Notes under the pieces: generated by a model
Seen by the model: only the letters and a program-made list of their open reading frames with translations
Told to the model about the DNA's origin: nothing
The model's database searches: none
Assembly: GCA_012511395.1 (NCBI GenBank)
Contig: JAAZGD010000112.1
Span: 1-33,342, forward strand
Direction: 5' to 3'
DNA from: Clostridiales bacterium
Lineage (GTDB): Bacteria > Bacillota > Clostridia > Peptostreptococcales > Anaerovoracaceae
DNA: 33,342 bases
Translations under genes and position numbers: made by a program
In this document: one piece after another, positions 32,304 to 33,342 of the stretch
How the letters are laid out: each line of letters opens with the position of its first letter
How positions within the stretch are numbered: position 1 is the stretch's first letter

Positions 32304-33190
32304 TTAAAAATACCTCCCACAAAGTCTTCAGCAGAAAATGCCATAATGTCCTCCAGCCCTTCTCCTGTGCCTATAAATTTTACAGGCAACCCAAGCTCTT
32401 CAGAAATAGTGAACACTATTCCGCCTTTGGCAGTGCCGTCAAGCTTCGTTAAGACAATTCCCGAAACCCTTGTGACTTCGTAAAATTCCCTGGCCTGAGA
32501 AACTGCATTTTTTCCAGTTGTTCCATCCAGCACCAAAAGGACTTCTGTTTTTGCCTCCGGATAATTGGAAGCTATCACTCTTGAGATTTTCTCCAGCTCC
32601 AGCATAAGATTCTTTTTCGTATGAAGCCTTCCCGCAGTATCTGCAATGAGCACAGATATGCCTCTTGCCTTTAAAGCCTCTATGGCGTCATATATTACTG
32701 CGGAAGGGTCTGAGCCTTCCCGGTGATGAATTGTAGCTATGCCTGCTCTTTCTCCCCAGATCAGAAGCTGATCTATGGCCGCTGCTCTAAAGGTGTCTGC
32801 TGCCGCAAAAAGCACTGAGTCTCCCCGGCTCTTTAAATAGTTCCCCAGCTTTCCGCAAGTAGTGGTTTTACCGCTGCCGTTAACTCCCACCACTAAAATA
32901 ATCAGCGGTCTTTCCTTTGAGAGAACAGATTCATCTCCTCTGTTCACCACCTTTAACATAATAGCTTTCAGCTCTTTCTTAATGTTTTCGGGGTTTTCCA
33001 GAACTTCAACTTTTACTACTTGCCTCAATTTATCTATCATTGAAAGGACTGTGTCCATACCTATGTCCGAGGTAATCAGTATCTCCTCCAGCTGAGAAAA
33101 CAGCTCCTCATCCACCTGCCCTCTTGCCATAATGGCATCGGTCAGCCTTTCACTTAATTTTCCAAAAAAAGATCCTCTATTTCCATTCAT
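32300..33190 (-). CDS. ftsY: Signal recognition particle receptor FtsY
   Basis: This SRP-family GTPase docks nascent membrane proteins to the SecYEG translocon. The 296-residue product is the short form with almost no acidic N-terminal A domain. An N domain (about 8-85) precedes the G domain with VGVNGSGKTTTCGKL (101-115), DTFRAAAIDQL, DTAGRLHTKKNLM and TKLDGTAKGG. The ATG shares its A with the smc UGA stop (TGATG), so translation is coupled to smc. The stop is UGA. Confidence 0.97.
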   Translation of the reverse strand: MNGNRGSFFGKLSERLTDAIMARGQVDEELFSQLEEILITSDIGMDTVLSMIDKLRQVVKVEVLENPENIKKELKAIMLKVVNRGDESVLSKERPLIILVVGVNGSGKTTTCGKLGNYLKSRGDSVLFAAADTFRAAAIDQLLIWGERAGIATIHHREGSDPSAVIYDAIEALKARGISVLIADTAGRLHTKKNLMLELEKISRVIASNYPEAKTEVLLVLDGTTGKNAVSQAREFYEVTRVSGIVLTKLDGTAKGGIVFTISEELGLPVKFIGTGEGLEDIMAFSAEDFVGGIFN

Positions 33191-33342
33191 CAGTTTTCTC
33201 CAAGATCGAATTCCTCGCCCAGCCTTAATGATATTATTTTTGAGATCCCTTGTTCTGCCATGGTGACGCCGTATAAGGTGTCCGCATGCTCCATGGTGGC
33301 TTTTTGGTGAGTCACCAGAGCAAATTGAATATCATCTTCAAA
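33190..33342 (-). CDS. smc: Chromosome segregation protein SMC, C-terminal end (partial)
   Basis: Only the last 50 codons are inside the window; the gene continues beyond position 33342. The translated end begins FEDDIQFALVTHQKATMEHA and goes on through DTLYGVTMAEQGISK, which is the SMC C-terminal ATPase-head signature (the LVTHQK...ADTLYGVTM segment with the D-loop region). The canonical UGA stop directly overlaps the ftsY start. The smc-ftsY order is typical of Bacillota. Confidence 0.9.
   Translation of the reverse strand, partial: FEDDIQFALVTHQKATMEHADTLYGVTMAEQGISKIISLRLGEEFDLGEN

Noticed and set aside
1..33342. CRISPR arrays, insertion sequences, prophage or tRNA genes
   Set aside because: Scanning the intergenic regions showed no regularly spaced repeats, transposase frames, integrase or tRNA-like CCA/TTC-loop patterns; intergenic space is too small for most.

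Overview
The window is a gene-dense stretch of moderate-to-low GC chromosome from an anaerobic, fermentative member of the Bacillota (Clostridia or Tissierellia-like). The evidence is the clostridial-style rpoN-gap-pgk-tpiA-eno cluster, the Ptb/Buk butyrate-type pathway, a ferredoxin-linked indolepyruvate oxidoreductase, a membrane pyrophosphatase, strong AGGAGG ribosome sites and frequent TTG starts. I see no rRNA, tRNA, CRISPR array, IS element or prophage; nearly all of it is ordinary chromosomal backbone. The species cannot be named from the sequence.

Layout. (1) 1-2.65 kb, plus strand: trkH (K+ uptake) and a CynX/NimT-like MFS transporter, closed by a bidirectional terminator. (2) 2.7-11.3 kb, minus strand: hppA stands alone after a terminator. 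Before it in transcription order come trmL-rpoN-gap-pgk-tpiA-eno-secG, a glycolytic operon led by sigma-54, without the usual cggR and without phosphoglycerate mutase. (3) 11.46-12.43 kb, plus: hom, a homoserine dehydrogenase with no ACT domain. (4) 12.4-17.4 kb, minus: nth-ptb-iorA-iorB-buk, an amino-acid (2-oxoacid) fermentation operon yielding ATP through acyl-phosphate. (5) 17.65-20.74 kb, plus: an NCS1 permease and a hydantoinase/dihydropyrimidinase separated by a strong terminator hairpin. (6) 20.85-24.57 kb, plus: aconitase, isocitrate dehydrogenase and a FadR-type GntR regulator, driven by a clear sigma-A promoter overlapped by an inverted repeat that is the likely operator. (7) 24.57-33.34 kb, minus: smc(partial)-ftsY-der-plsY-gpsA-miaB-cls-glyA-M50 protease, a compact housekeeping run linking chromosome and membrane biogenesis, phospholipid synthesis and tRNA modification.

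The most notable observation is an in-frame UGA at codon 362 of iorA, in an otherwise intact reading frame. The reading frame continues without shift through the TPP site and both [4Fe-4S] clusters. UGA is an ordinary stop for trkH, ftsY and smc here, so it is not a reassigned codon. A hairpin lies downstream at a distance and with a loop compatible with a bacterial SECIS element, so selenocysteine insertion is possible. A nonsense mutation or a base-call error is a serious alternative, because the family usually has Gly at this position. Second-rank observations are the GntR operator on the acn promoter, the terminator between permease and hydantoinase, a possible leaderless promoter on rpoN, and several unexplained repeats in the nth/NCS1 divergent region.
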